Positions 45,301-54,173 of a stretch of 64,000 nucleotides of DNA are shown one piece after another. The DNA is taken from positions 1 through 64,000 of the IMG/VR virus record IMGVR_UViG_3300026484_000157. One strand, 5' to 3'. A program made the translations under genes and the position numbers. This stretch comes from a virus. Positions within the stretch are counted from its first letter, which is position 1; each line of letters starts with the position of its first letter. The notes below the pieces were generated by a model, which worked only from the letters and a program-made list of their open reading frames with translations, was not told the origin of the DNA and searched no databases.

Positions 45301-46894
45301 GGTATGGTTGGATGCAGAGTCAACTTCAAATTGGAAAAATGGAAACCAACTTACTTTGATGTCATCAATACAAGTTGTATTATGTGAGCTTACAAATGGA
45401 TATCCTGATGTTAAGAAGACATTAACAACTCAAACTATTCCTTTTAATGATGATGGATCTGGGGAATCTTATTCAATAAATGAGGCACAATCGCCATCAT
45501 TTGATAGTAATGGAAGAAGACTAATAGACAGTTCATCTCCTTTTGTAATAAGATTCGATGAGAACATAAAGCTTCAAAATGATACTGATTATGCATTCAT
45601 TTTCGTAACATTACAAACTGAATTAACATTAAAAATTGCTAAGCTCGGTGCACAAGATATTAACACAAACAACTGGATTGTTAAACAACCATATCAACAA
45701 GGTCTTAAGTTCGTAAGTTCGAACTTCATAACATGGACTGCAGTACAAGACACAGATTTATGGTTCAATATAAGCTCATGTCTATTTAAACCTGCTAAAC
45801 AATTAGTATATAATTTAGAGTATACTAATCCAATTCAGATGTCAGATTTCCAATTATTATCAACTGAAAAGTTAGATGTTAATACATCGATCCATAAAAA
45901 GATAGAATTCACTGATAAAACAAATAATAAATTTGAATTTAACATCAATTCGTTTGATCCAATTCAAACTGAAATGATAGAAGTGAAATCAGCAAAAGTA
46001 ACTGTAGATCTTAATGGTACACAATTTCCAACTGGTTATTCTGATAGAGTTGTCAATACACCAATATTTACTAATTCTGTTCAATTATCAACAGCAAAAG
46101 TTGAAGATAAATCAATATATATAACTAAGTCAATAGATAACTGGACAATTCAGAACGATCTAAATTTATATATGAATATTAAGAATTTTAGAAAAGGGAC
46201 TCAATTATCTGGTCGTAATGTTCGAGCTTATTACTCATTAACTGGTGGAATGACATGGAATGAACTAATTAAAGTAGAAAATATATTAGGTAATGCAGAT
46301 GAGAACAAATTCTCAATTGACCATAAAAGAATTAGTACTAGATTGAGATTTCCAAATAAAGATAATATATCTGGATCGGAACTATTCCAAATAATAGCTT
46401 ATAATTATAACGATGGGAATGCTTATGTATTTCATATAACTACCTCAAACGAGAGTACATACAGTGATTCTAATAACTACATAAGGAACATTAAAGTTAA
46501 TGTGGCAGGTGCATCAAATTTATCAGAGATGACTAGCATTATAAATAATTCAATAACATCTTGTGGTTTCATAGTTACAAATAAGGCAGATGGAGACATT
46601 ACTTTTGAATCAGATATTGATGGACATCACATTTACAATTCTGCTCAAAACTCTAATATAACAACTGAAAATTTATATCACAACAGAATAATCAACACAG
46701 CATCCAATTCTGTTTCGGTTGATGTATCAATAATAGATACATCAACTAGTGTTAAAAACAATATAAATTTCCTGAATGGTTTCAGCCCACGATTGAAAAT
46801 TGAATTATATGTCCTTGACAATGAAAAATTGACAAGACCAGAGGTTTTAGACCTTAGAGCAATAACAAAAACAGCACATGAAAGTTACATATAG
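42398..46894 (+). CDS. Giant baseplate/tail structural protein with DUF4815-like start
   Basis: 1498 residues. Residues about 45-80 (YKSILFKANTPLQSAELNEL followed by QTIVLNEIKQL) resemble the 'VQ-arEL-qLQtilq' opening of DUF4815-type tail proteins, and the N-terminal 620 residues fit that unit. A six-proline run (939-944) then introduces a C-terminal half of beta domains, with an adhesin-like QSFYVKESFNLDSVQVWLDA start. Likely forms peripheral baseplate/fibre attachment. Largest gene of the window. Confidence 0.65.
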   Translation: MSLISDKISEIEFDQQIYNRALLSDNRSTLDSEGTIDQRTHIEKSYKSILFKANTPLQSAELNELQTIVLNEIKQLSDKLYKGSGALIDGGDITIVQKQSFEFPHQLPGLTFKSPSNESQPYHFRIKKHLSKNNTHITYDKSADNSNVWEISLPIDDNDNVRCKTSDLYEFISTSAIGDYLPLTSLLGTDDKPIKNRIELHEPLEFTNNVIEINTFGESTIYYDGFSVNVSPLTSPLLHNAYTQGGEENQITVGITVKVVDIDYNDDRSLLDPSAGYNYDNDGAHRLKIHGVWNISLDTENSDSFFGVWLVKGNRVINSNRIDPELRGVVDVVGRYDFNSNGNYVISGQVPAIDTRKTYAQANLDMNGQPNKIFMNISKGSANITGYNIEYSYDQRFDYDSAFNESYILNKSSRYVKETFKGNFANYTIPDNGLYGIKSVTGYKYVANKVIQRSSDPEIDVITIVDKDPEVFYIDFISNVVVSGDTTYTRGIHWELDFDSNNGYHIIRWISSTKPEENSSYTVEKIFHRYRYKSETSYLTMGTSIDEDVKFVISEDRTNLFVNQSLFGFDIEGEFNYKLEFNYDIIKPRIDRLVLKRSELFSSVTGEYSIIYGNAGYGTAPLPPEVEDSATLSLATVYLEYGKPPVITQDYFRTFKMSDINKLYERVNKLEYDISKNALVDQARADGSTSNLQNIFVDNFKNTSMMDLNLIKLSNVPQVSIEDGSIVPHTTWRTDNLPTSYKQRFIRLDKYKNSDNITITRNEISQTFYSDTERLNSLTTSAGKSREISLSITPKDYKWIFRTDSSTVNNSWARDIDTTTDYNEAPVPLPSLNVTITAPANSFSPTNQIVGNGTPTTTKLQLFIENEEYQFSTQPTVNADGSMSITINLQGYNSGIKSILVQEDITQFTSNENGEYLGAFGITSFTSQPQVRTIINYNPPPPPPRRYNPDPTAQSFYVKESFNLDSVQVWLDAESTSNWKNGNQLTLMSSIQVVLCELTNGYPDVKKTLTTQTIPFNDDGSGESYSINEAQSPSFDSNGRRLIDSSSPFVIRFDENIKLQNDTDYAFIFVTLQTELTLKIAKLGAQDINTNNWIVKQPYQQGLKFVSSNFITWTAVQDTDLWFNISSCLFKPAKQLVYNLEYTNPIQMSDFQLLSTEKLDVNTSIHKKIEFTDKTNNKFEFNINSFDPIQTEMIEVKSAKVTVDLNGTQFPTGYSDRVVNTPIFTNSVQLSTAKVEDKSIYITKSIDNWTIQNDLNLYMNIKNFRKGTQLSGRNVRAYYSLTGGMTWNELIKVENILGNADENKFSIDHKRISTRLRFPNKDNISGSELFQIIAYNYNDGNAYVFHITTSNESTYSDSNNYIRNIKVNVAGASNLSEMTSIINNSITSCGFIVTNKADGDITFESDIDGHHIYNSAQNSNITTENLYHNRIINTASNSVSVDVSIIDTSTSVKNNINFLNGFSPRLKIELYVLDNEKLTRPEVLDLRAITKTAHESYI

Positions 46895-46903
46895 GAGACA
46901 TTG

Positions 46904-48388
46904 ATGGCAACAGCAACACATAACAACCCAGAAATGGGTTTGGCAATAGTACAAAAATCAGATACTGTCGGAACTATCATAACAACATACAATTCCGACA
47001 TAGAGATAGTTGCCAGTAGACTTGCTAATTATCTTGGAAGAATTCAATCTGTTGAACAATTTATAGATTCTGAAACTGATTTTATCACATTATATGGTAC
47101 AAATAAGAATGTATATACACTTAAGAAAGCATTATCTGAAATAGACAGTAGAATTTCTTCGGCAAATACAGACATAATTAAGGTTAACAATTTAATTACT
47201 GATGTTAAAGATTATATCGATAAAGAAGGATTCGGTAAACTATTAACTCAATATATGGAATATAAAGATTCATTGCTTGGTTACAAGAATCAACTTAAAT
47301 CTGATGTCTATGAAGAATTAGAAGAGAAATTTGTAAAAGAATTCACTCAAGCATTTGAAAGACTAGATGATAAGATGACATTTTTAAAATCATATGTAGT
47401 TATGGTTGAACAAATGAGAACAGATATCCTAGTAATGAGAGGGCAAGTCGAAATACAAAAGTCTGATTCACTGACTGCAATAGCTAGTGCAATGTCATCA
47501 ACTATCACAGAAATCAAAGAGGCTTCTGAGGAAGCTATAGACAATGTAGAAGACTTAGTAAGTGAAACTGCTACGATTTACAATTGGATAAAAGATACTG
47601 CTAAACCAGAGATTGATAAGATTAATGATGAAATTGGAGATTATAAAATTGCATACCATACAAATAACATGGTGGCTCAGGCAGCAGCAATTTCATCAAA
47701 CATTGCCAAGATGTATCTACAAGAAGGCACTGAGCAATATCTAAATGAAAAACAGGATTTAGTATTACTAGCAGAAAGTAAACAAGATCAACTTTCAGCT
47801 TTCACATCTACTAAAATCGATGAGATGATCGAAATCAAAAAAGATACAGAGTCATTAAAAAATTCAACAGAAGATACTTCTAATAGAATAAAATCTGATG
47901 TAGTAGTAGTTAAATCACATTCTGCCCAAATATTAGCAGAATTAGCATGGCAACAACAAGTTACTGAGAATTTTATCGACGGTAAATCAGATTTTGATAA
48001 TACAAGAGAATTTGTTCAAAATCAATTGGATTCAGATAGAGATTTTATGAAATTGGCTAAAATTCAATCTGCCCAAATGTTAGAAGATGCTAAGATAATG
48101 ACTATGGTATCTTTTCAAAATAGAATACTATGGGAAGTTAACAAAACACTTACAGATATAACAAGAAAAACTCTCAATGAAGAATTTGTTGCATTTGTGG
48201 ACTCTCAAAAGGCAGAATTGAAAGAATTTGAAACTACTCAGGCACAAGAGCAAAAAGAATTCATACAAGATGCAAAAATTGAAAATAAATATGCTAAATT
48301 ATTAGCCAACATAACACAAGCTGAAACTAAGATAACTAGACTTTATGCAATCGATTCTAGACTTATATCAATGGTTTATGCAAACTAG
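46904..48388 (+). CDS. Long coiled-coil structural protein
   Basis: 494 residues from ATG 46904, chosen over TTG 46901 because AGGAG stands 6 bases before it. Almost wholly helical with repeated charged stretches; N-terminal 40 residues mixed. Likely a trimeric rod or fibre shaft attached to the baseplate. No further identity. Confidence 0.55.
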   Translation: MATATHNNPEMGLAIVQKSDTVGTIITTYNSDIEIVASRLANYLGRIQSVEQFIDSETDFITLYGTNKNVYTLKKALSEIDSRISSANTDIIKVNNLITDVKDYIDKEGFGKLLTQYMEYKDSLLGYKNQLKSDVYEELEEKFVKEFTQAFERLDDKMTFLKSYVVMVEQMRTDILVMRGQVEIQKSDSLTAIASAMSSTITEIKEASEEAIDNVEDLVSETATIYNWIKDTAKPEIDKINDEIGDYKIAYHTNNMVAQAAAISSNIAKMYLQEGTEQYLNEKQDLVLLAESKQDQLSAFTSTKIDEMIEIKKDTESLKNSTEDTSNRIKSDVVVVKSHSAQILAELAWQQQVTENFIDGKSDFDNTREFVQNQLDSDRDFMKLAKIQSAQMLEDAKIMTMVSFQNRILWEVNKTLTDITRKTLNEEFVAFVDSQKAELKEFETTQAQEQKEFIQDAKIENKYAKLLANITQAETKITRLYAIDSRLISMVYAN

Positions 48389-48405
48389 ACAAAAAGGAAT
48401 CAATA

Positions 48406-48963
48406 ATGATAAATAGACATTCAATCAAAGGTGGTGGCAAATTTGCTTTTAGTCAATCATCTGCTAAAATAACTGATATCATAATGTTAAATGATAATGG
48501 ATCATCTGACATTACTGTTTCAATAAACATATTAGACAGTGAAGGTGAGGTAACATCTAAAATTGTTAAGGATCTAGTGGTTGAAGCAGGTAAGACTGTT
48601 GATGCTCTTAAAGATAAAGATGGCAAAGATCTGAATGTGACATTCAGACAAAACGAGCAAATCCAAATAGATACTTCAGCGACTGGTTTATTTACAAATA
48701 TATCATTCTTTGAAGAACTGGTTGCCCTTAACTATGGTATCATTAAGTCAAGAATTTCTTATATTGGTGATGGAGAAGAGACAGAATTTTGGACTCCAGA
48801 GGCTAATAGACCACTAAATGATCCATCTGAATGTCTTGTGTTTCTTGAAGGTATAGAGCAAACTAAAGGTGTAATTTGGGATCTAAATGACACAAGAGAA
48901 AAGGTTGTTTTTGGAACAGCACCATTAGATGGTCTTAGAATAGAAATTAGAACAATAAAATAA
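48406..48963 (+). CDS. Tail-associated beta protein
   Basis: 185 residues. A first beta domain (1-110, immunoglobulin-like strand pattern) is followed by SYIGDGEETEFWTPEANRP and EGIEQTKGVIWDLND, resembling small connector domains common in fibre clusters. Part of the fibre region. Function inferred from position. Confidence 0.5.
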   Translation: MINRHSIKGGGKFAFSQSSAKITDIIMLNDNGSSDITVSINILDSEGEVTSKIVKDLVVEAGKTVDALKDKDGKDLNVTFRQNEQIQIDTSATGLFTNISFFEELVALNYGIIKSRISYIGDGEETEFWTPEANRPLNDPSECLVFLEGIEQTKGVIWDLNDTREKVVFGTAPLDGLRIEIRTIK

Positions 48964-48973
48964 AAAGGATCAT

Positions 48974-49189
48974 ATGATGGTAAGAAATGGAAGAGAAATA
49001 ATCCCAAATGAAATGATTGAAGAGCCTACACAATTTGTAGCAAACAGATCATCTAAAGTTGAAGGATGGAAGGGATTCTATGTTTATTGTGAAGACACTG
49101 AAGATTTATTCCTTTTTAAAGAAGATGTTGGAACAAAACAACAGGTAGAATCTCTTTATGTATCAAAAAAACTTATAAAAATCTCATAA
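48974..49189 (+). CDS. Small protein in the fibre cluster
   Basis: 71 residues from ATG 48974 or 70 from 48977; AAAAAGGATCAT fits the second slightly better. Short, beta-rich, no motif. Spaced 13 bases from the next gene. Confidence 0.5.
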   Translation: MMVRNGREIIPNEMIEEPTQFVANRSSKVEGWKGFYVYCEDTEDLFLFKEDVGTKQQVESLYVSKKLIKIS

Positions 49190-49202
49190 GTAGGTAACCA
49201 AA

Positions 49203-50993
49203 ATGGATAATAAATTAGAAAAGAGACTAGCAAATATCACTGATTTAATCACTCAGGTTAATCATAAAATTGGTGATGTTCAAGCAGCACAAGATGATCA
49301 ACTTAGAAGAGATATGCAAGGTCACCACAATGGAGAAGGATACAAAACTCCTTTCATTCAACAATCTGAATTTGCATGGTATAATCAAATGTCAATGTTT
49401 GAAATGCATGCAAATATATTCAGATCAATGGGATCATCAGGGATGATTAATGCTAGGGATTATTCTTATGCACAACCAGGCAATCCTGCAACTAGAAGAT
49501 TCTCAATGGGATATGGTGCACTTGGTATGCATAATCATCCAAATTATCACAATATGCCAGGATCAGCTGAGTGGAGTCTTATTGTCAATGGTTATGCATT
49601 TCAAACTAGACACAACGATTACAGAATGGCTTATCCACTTAATACAGGTAAGGGAACATCTGCTTATAGACATGTAGAACCACCTAAAAAAGAATATGGG
49701 TCATTATCTAAAGATTCTGATGGTAACATTATTGGTGGTGCAGGATTAGAGGGAATGCAAAAGGTATTCGAGGATCATCCAGAAGACTGTATATATCATA
49801 TGACTTATTTAAATGTTTGGTTTGAGGAATTTCATCAAGATAGAGTAGATGAGAATGCATCTTTCAGACATCAAATCTCAGGAGATAATACTAGAGAAAT
49901 TTTTGAAAGATCAATGAGATTCATATTCTCAGGTCAAAAGGCAAGACTAGAAAATATTCCTTTTGAACCTTTAGTTCTAAAAACTGTCGATGATAATGGA
50001 GTTCCAAGATTCACACAGCTTAAATATAGAATTTATTCTGTTCCAGTTGCTCATATGGGAACTGGTGATAAAGATTACACATTGCCTGATGGAACTGTAA
50101 CGACTTTGAAAGGTCTGCCTTTTGATGAAGATAAAGCTATTAAAGGCTTAATAGATTCTTCAAATAAATTCATAATGCTCTCAGACGAAATTTCCAAGAA
50201 TGGAATGCCAAGACCTAGATCATCTTTTAAAAGGTCAAGTCAGGCAAGATTTAGATTAGCAGATGGAATTTTAGAAGAACTTATGAATAAATGTCCATCA
50301 ATAGATGGTTATGGTGCAAATATCACAGAGCAATATTTTGATGATGATTCTGTTTATTTCGATAAAAATATGGCATACTTCAGCCATTTTTATGGAATGG
50401 GAAGTTCAGATGCATCCAATAGATCAAAGGCTTCAAGATCATTTAATGATCAGAATTTATTTGTTGCAATGTCAAATAATCCTAAAGTAGTTGGTGCATT
50501 CGATGCATCAGGTGTGAACAAAGGTGGATATATATTTGGAGTTCCAATGGAATTAGTACTTTTAACACCTAGACAATCATGGAATCCTTATGGAATAAAA
50601 GAGATAACATATTCTCAAAGAAATATCGAATATAACGATAAATCTTATGGTGTTAAAGATAAGCCATTCTCAGGATCACATATTAACGGTCTTAACTATA
50701 AGCTTCCTTATGCAACATATTTAGAAACGAGCAATGATGGGACAGATGCAGCAGATACATCAGCCTTGACTAATGGCAAGTATTTCATCAATGACTCATC
50801 AGGAATTCCGAGAAGATGTGCACCATCAGGTGTAAATATAATCACTCCTGATGGATATAGACAAAGATTTCCAATCTATTCAAGTTTTCATGATTTCACA
50901 AGAGGTATGACAGAAGCTGAGAAGATTAAAAAAGTGTTAGTAAAATTTGCTAAAGGCGAACTAACACCAGAAGAACTAGAGGATTTACTCTAG
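49203..50993 (+). CDS. Large tail/baseplate surface protein
   Basis: 596 residues. N-terminal coiled coil (1-45) leads into a His/Asn/Gly-rich beta protein with repeated short motifs (YGALGMHNHPNYHNMPGSAEW; YHMTYLNVWFEEFHQD). Ends in a small helix (LTPEELEDLL). Unusual aromatic/His richness suggests receptor contact or a tail-surface coat. No family I can name. Confidence 0.5.
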   Translation: MDNKLEKRLANITDLITQVNHKIGDVQAAQDDQLRRDMQGHHNGEGYKTPFIQQSEFAWYNQMSMFEMHANIFRSMGSSGMINARDYSYAQPGNPATRRFSMGYGALGMHNHPNYHNMPGSAEWSLIVNGYAFQTRHNDYRMAYPLNTGKGTSAYRHVEPPKKEYGSLSKDSDGNIIGGAGLEGMQKVFEDHPEDCIYHMTYLNVWFEEFHQDRVDENASFRHQISGDNTREIFERSMRFIFSGQKARLENIPFEPLVLKTVDDNGVPRFTQLKYRIYSVPVAHMGTGDKDYTLPDGTVTTLKGLPFDEDKAIKGLIDSSNKFIMLSDEISKNGMPRPRSSFKRSSQARFRLADGILEELMNKCPSIDGYGANITEQYFDDDSVYFDKNMAYFSHFYGMGSSDASNRSKASRSFNDQNLFVAMSNNPKVVGAFDASGVNKGGYIFGVPMELVLLTPRQSWNPYGIKEITYSQRNIEYNDKSYGVKDKPFSGSHINGLNYKLPYATYLETSNDGTDAADTSALTNGKYFINDSSGIPRRCAPSGVNIITPDGYRQRFPIYSSFHDFTRGMTEAEKIKKVLVKFAKGELTPEELEDLL

Positions 50994-51018
50994 AGGTTTT
51001 GGTTGTTATTAGTTCAGA

Positions 51019-51053
51019 TGATTTGCAGGTCGGTGGTGGTTTAGAGCAAATCA
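51019..51053. other. Hairpin with G-rich loop in an 89-base gap
   Basis: TGATTTGC (51019-51026) pairs with GCAAATCA (51046-51053) around a 19-base loop rich in G (GGTCGGTGGTGG). No T-run. The gap 50994-51082 is otherwise A-rich leader. Not a convincing terminator; perhaps a recombination or RNA structure site before a fibre gene. Confidence 0.35.
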
Positions 51054-51082
51054 AAAACAAATTAAAAACAAGGATATAAACT

Positions 51083-52060
51083 ATGGCAACAACTCAAGAT
51101 ACACTTGATCAACTGTCAGGTCAACTAGGAAACTTAGTTTCTGAAACACAAGACTTAAACAGTGAGTATAGTGATAAAATTAGTGCTATAAGAGGATTTA
51201 CTAATCCAACTGCAGGTACATTCAAGCTAAACGATGGAACAGAAGTTCCTAACTATGTTAAGGCAATGCAGAACTTTGAGAATGGTTATGATACTAGACT
51301 CAGTAACATTGAGAATATGGATATCATAGATGATACGAATGGCAAAATAAAATCTGTGACTCAAGGTGTCCCAAATAACTATAAGTATTCATTTATGGTA
51401 AATGGAGATTATGATACTTATTACCCAGTCTTAGTAGGAGTAGTTTCAGATGGTGCATCAAGAGATGTGGCTGGTACTTATACAATAAGTAGACACTACT
51501 CGAATACTGCACCTTACGAGTGGAATAATTCGAGTACCCACCATGCTACACTGAATTTCCAATGGGAAGCATCAGACCACAACTGGGATGCTGGTATTAA
51601 TATTGCTAGAGTTATCCATCATAGTACTGTTTATCAAAGAACAGTTGCAAACTTTTCAACTGGACCAAGTATGTCGGCTGGTGTACATGTGGTATGGCTT
51701 AGAGGTGGTGGTGCAGTTTACTATCTAACATGTCCTTATAAGATGACTATTCACAATGAGTCTGAATGGGATAAATATGATAATGATGAGAACAAGACTG
51801 TTCGAATGTGTGGTGTTGGTCAGGTAGTAATCTTAGATAGCATTCCAGATGATAAAACATCTTCTGATACATTTACAATAGAAAAATATGCTAGAGACGA
51901 TGGACCTCAGAGAGGTAATATAGTTTGTGCATATAAAAAAGATCAAGTTTACGACGGTGAGTGGAAACCATTTAATTTTCTATATAGCAATGAAGATAAT
52001 GAATATGCCCTTACAACAAGAAAAGCATACACTGGTGGTATGTATAAATTATTCTCATAA
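51083..52060 (+). CDS. Tail fibre protein
   Basis: 325 residues. N-terminal coiled coil (1-80) then a C-terminal beta domain rich in His, Trp and Tyr (SSTHHATLNFQWEASDHNW; ARVIHHSTVYQR), typical of a receptor-binding tip. Followed by a probable fibre-assembly gene. Composition differs from neighbours (more G+C and aromatic codons), a sign of exchange. Confidence 0.65.
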   Translation: MATTQDTLDQLSGQLGNLVSETQDLNSEYSDKISAIRGFTNPTAGTFKLNDGTEVPNYVKAMQNFENGYDTRLSNIENMDIIDDTNGKIKSVTQGVPNNYKYSFMVNGDYDTYYPVLVGVVSDGASRDVAGTYTISRHYSNTAPYEWNNSSTHHATLNFQWEASDHNWDAGINIARVIHHSTVYQRTVANFSTGPSMSAGVHVVWLRGGGAVYYLTCPYKMTIHNESEWDKYDNDENKTVRMCGVGQVVILDSIPDDKTSSDTFTIEKYARDDGPQRGNIVCAYKKDQVYDGEWKPFNFLYSNEDNEYALTTRKAYTGGMYKLFS

Positions 52061-52071
52061 AGGAAAAACCA

Positions 52072-52479
52072 ATGATTATACCTAAAATAGAAAAAGATGG
52101 ATATATAGCATATAATGTGCCATATCAATATGCATTAGATAATGGACTGATTTCACAAGAGGAATTCTCAATTATCGAGAAGGGAATCAAAAAGAGTTCT
52201 GGTATTGCATCGTTGAATCAAAACAGAACAATAGAGACAAAACAAATTACTGTTGAACTTTCAAATGGTGCTATTTTAAATGGTGATGAAACATCACAAT
52301 CAAGAATCAGTAGAGCAGTACTGGGTTTACCTGATAATGAAACTGAAATCCCTTGGATTGATGCATCTGGTGAGGCAGTAATGCTTACAAAACCAGATTT
52401 ACAAGAAGCCTTAACTTTAGCAGGTGCAAAACAAACTGAAATTTTCACAAAATATGCACAGCTCAAGGCAGAGCTGTAA
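52072..52479 (+). CDS. Fibre-associated protein (DUF4376-like)
   Basis: 135 residues. The C-terminal part with ILNGDETSQSRISRAVLG (about 71-88), an intervening WIDASGEAVMLTKPDLQEAL and QTEIFTKYAQLKAEL matches the DUF4376 pattern, often seen in tail fibre assembly proteins. Its place directly after the fibre gene supports a chaperone-like role. Confidence 0.65.
   Translation: MIIPKIEKDGYIAYNVPYQYALDNGLISQEEFSIIEKGIKKSSGIASLNQNRTIETKQITVELSNGAILNGDETSQSRISRAVLGLPDNETEIPWIDASGEAVMLTKPDLQEALTLAGAKQTEIFTKYAQLKAEL
52458..52477. other. Small hairpin at the end of the fibre-assembly gene
   Basis: ACAGCTC-aaggca-GAGCTGT, a 7-bp stem with the AAGG of the next gene's weak ribosome site exposed in the loop. 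It lies within coding sequence just before ATG 52481. May tune translation of the lipoprotein. Confidence 0.35.
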
Positions 52480-52480
52480 C

Positions 52481-52669
52481 ATGAAGAAGATACTGATCCT
52501 TTCACTATTGATAGCATCAGCTATCTTTAGTGGTTGTGCTAAAAACACATTAGAAATTTCTAAGTGTAGCAAATATGAAAATGGTATCTGTGTTACAAAA
52601 GATAAACACACTGTTATCAGATGTGAAGAACCTACAATAATAGGTAAAGAAACATACTGTAACAAATAA
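52481..52669 (+). CDS. Small lipoprotein
   Basis: 62 residues starting at ATG 52481; a longer frame from 52424 only adds non-signal sequence. Signal peptide MKKILILSLLIASAIFSGC with a lipobox ending at C19. The mature part has four more Cys and would be anchored in the membrane, facing the periplasm. Phage lipoproteins of this size can block superinfection or act in lysis; neither is shown. Confidence 0.65.
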   Translation: MKKILILSLLIASAIFSGCAKNTLEISKCSKYENGICVTKDKHTVIRCEEPTIIGKETYCNK

Positions 52670-52673
52670 TTCT

Positions 52674-52713
52674 AATGTTCTCCAATTAACTATAAAAAGT
52701 TAAGGAGAACATT
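52674..52713. promoter_or_regulatory. Hairpin with RBS-containing 3' arm (site 3)
   Basis: The best of three: AATGTTCTCC (52674-52683) pairs with GGAGAACATT (52704-52713), then TTAACT (52686-52691) with AGTTAA (52698-52703), leaving an AA bulge and a 6-base loop. The AAGGAG ribosome site of the gene at 52717 lies in the 3' arm. No T-run. Strongly suggests controlled translation or RNA processing. Confidence 0.75.
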
Positions 52714-52716
52714 TCA

Positions 52717-53256
52717 ATGAATTTGCACTTCCCCAATTATAAAAATCAAGAATTAGTAGAGATTAAAGTTGCTCTATTTAAAGCACAAACACTAATACCA
52801 TCGAAAGCTATTACATTATGGACAAAAGCACATAAACCGCATAATTATTCACATACTGAGATTGTATTTTCTTCTGCAATATACTTTGGTCATGATGTTG
52901 AATCACAAACTATAAAATTCAAGGATAAACCAGATACGACTGAAGAAGTCGATTATTATATAATTAAGATACCTAAGGAATTAGAACAAACAGCATTCCA
53001 ATTTGCTCAGGATCATGATGGTGCAAAGTATGATTGGTTGGGTATAACTATGACACAGTTCATAAACTTAGGTATGAACTCGACTTATAAATGGTTTTGT
53101 TCTGAAATAGTAGTGAGATTATTACAAATTATGGGGTTTTATCCACTCTTTGAAGAACAAGCACACAAAATTTCACCATATGGATTACACAAAAGATTGG
53201 ATCTTTTAGCTCAAAAATTTCCACAATATGTCCGATTCCAAAAAGGAGACTATTAA
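52717..53256 (+). CDS. Permuted NlpC/P60-like (YiiX/LRAT-type) protein
   Basis: 179 residues. His comes first (YSHTEIVF, H46) and Cys later (YKWFCSEIVVRLLQ, C128), the order of circularly permuted papain-fold enzymes such as YiiX/YaeF and LRAT. A DGAKYDWLGI phrase (101-110) precedes the Cys, as in that group. Could cut peptidoglycan or a lipid/amide bond; no signal peptide is visible. Translation sits under the hairpin at 52674-52713. Starts a run of adhesin genes. Confidence 0.65.
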   Translation: MNLHFPNYKNQELVEIKVALFKAQTLIPSKAITLWTKAHKPHNYSHTEIVFSSAIYFGHDVESQTIKFKDKPDTTEEVDYYIIKIPKELEQTAFQFAQDHDGAKYDWLGITMTQFINLGMNSTYKWFCSEIVVRLLQIMGFYPLFEEQAHKISPYGLHKRLDLLAQKFPQYVRFQKGDY

Positions 53257-54173
53257 TGGCAACATATGCAGAATTAGCCCAAATGCAACAAGCTATGGAA
53301 GATTTACAGAAATCTGGTGGATTCGCTACCATAAAGGAAATGATACAGGAAGAGCTTACTGCAAACCCATCATTAACTGTTAGTGACAAAAATCCAACAA
53401 TAACAAGTAATCCTACTTCAAAAGAGAAACCACGATATTGGGTTAACACTTCAACTGGAGAATACTTTGTACAAACTGATGATACGAAAGATTTGAATAA
53501 ATGGATTGGACAATTAGGAACAGTAATTGAGCCAACATTTACAATTCAAGATATAAATCCATCCAAATTGGAATTTCATTTTAACATGAATAAAGTTCCG
53601 AGCCAAAAAATATTAGATACAACTAGTAAATACTATGGTTATGTTAAGAATGGATATATAAGAAGAGGAATTGAGGGTAGAGCATTATTCTTCAAAAGAA
53701 ACGGATCAATGACAATTCAAGGATCTAATAATCTACCTCTAAATAAAGAATTAACAATATCTTATTGGGTACTTCCTTTAACATTCCATGGCAGACAAAA
53801 CCATTTACAAAAAGATTATGGATCAGAGTTCGCTATAACTCAAGAACAAAATGGATCAGTTTCGTTTTATCATGGTGACACACATTCGACATACAATGGG
53901 TTTCATACTGATCTAAAACTAGACAAAGTAAAATGGAATCATATACTGATAAAACGAAAGGATCTAAATGAGGTAGAAATCAAAATCAATGGAGTTGTGG
54001 CAAATATATCATTTGAAACTCATGATCCTAAAGAGATCGATTTGTCTAACGAAAATATCATAGTTGGTAATGGTTATGCAGGTGGATATTATGGTTACAT
54101 AGATGACCTATTTTTATTTTCAAGAATAACCACTGATCAAGAAGATCATATATTATATAATAGGAGAAAATAA
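53256..54173 (+). CDS. LamG-like adhesin/tail protein
   Basis: 305 residues. N-terminal coiled coil (1-40), a linker with YWVNTSTGEYFVQTDD, then a concanavalin/LamG jelly roll: LTISYWVLPL, KWNHILIKRKDLNEVEIKIN and GGYYGYIDDLFLFSR (about 275-289) are its typical strands. Such domains bind sugars. One-base overlaps on both sides place it in a structural operon. Confidence 0.7.
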   Translation: MATYAELAQMQQAMEDLQKSGGFATIKEMIQEELTANPSLTVSDKNPTITSNPTSKEKPRYWVNTSTGEYFVQTDDTKDLNKWIGQLGTVIEPTFTIQDINPSKLEFHFNMNKVPSQKILDTTSKYYGYVKNGYIRRGIEGRALFFKRNGSMTIQGSNNLPLNKELTISYWVLPLTFHGRQNHLQKDYGSEFAITQEQNGSVSFYHGDTHSTYNGFHTDLKLDKVKWNHILIKRKDLNEVEIKINGVVANISFETHDPKEIDLSNENIIVGNGYAGGYYGYIDDLFLFSRITTDQEDHILYNRRK

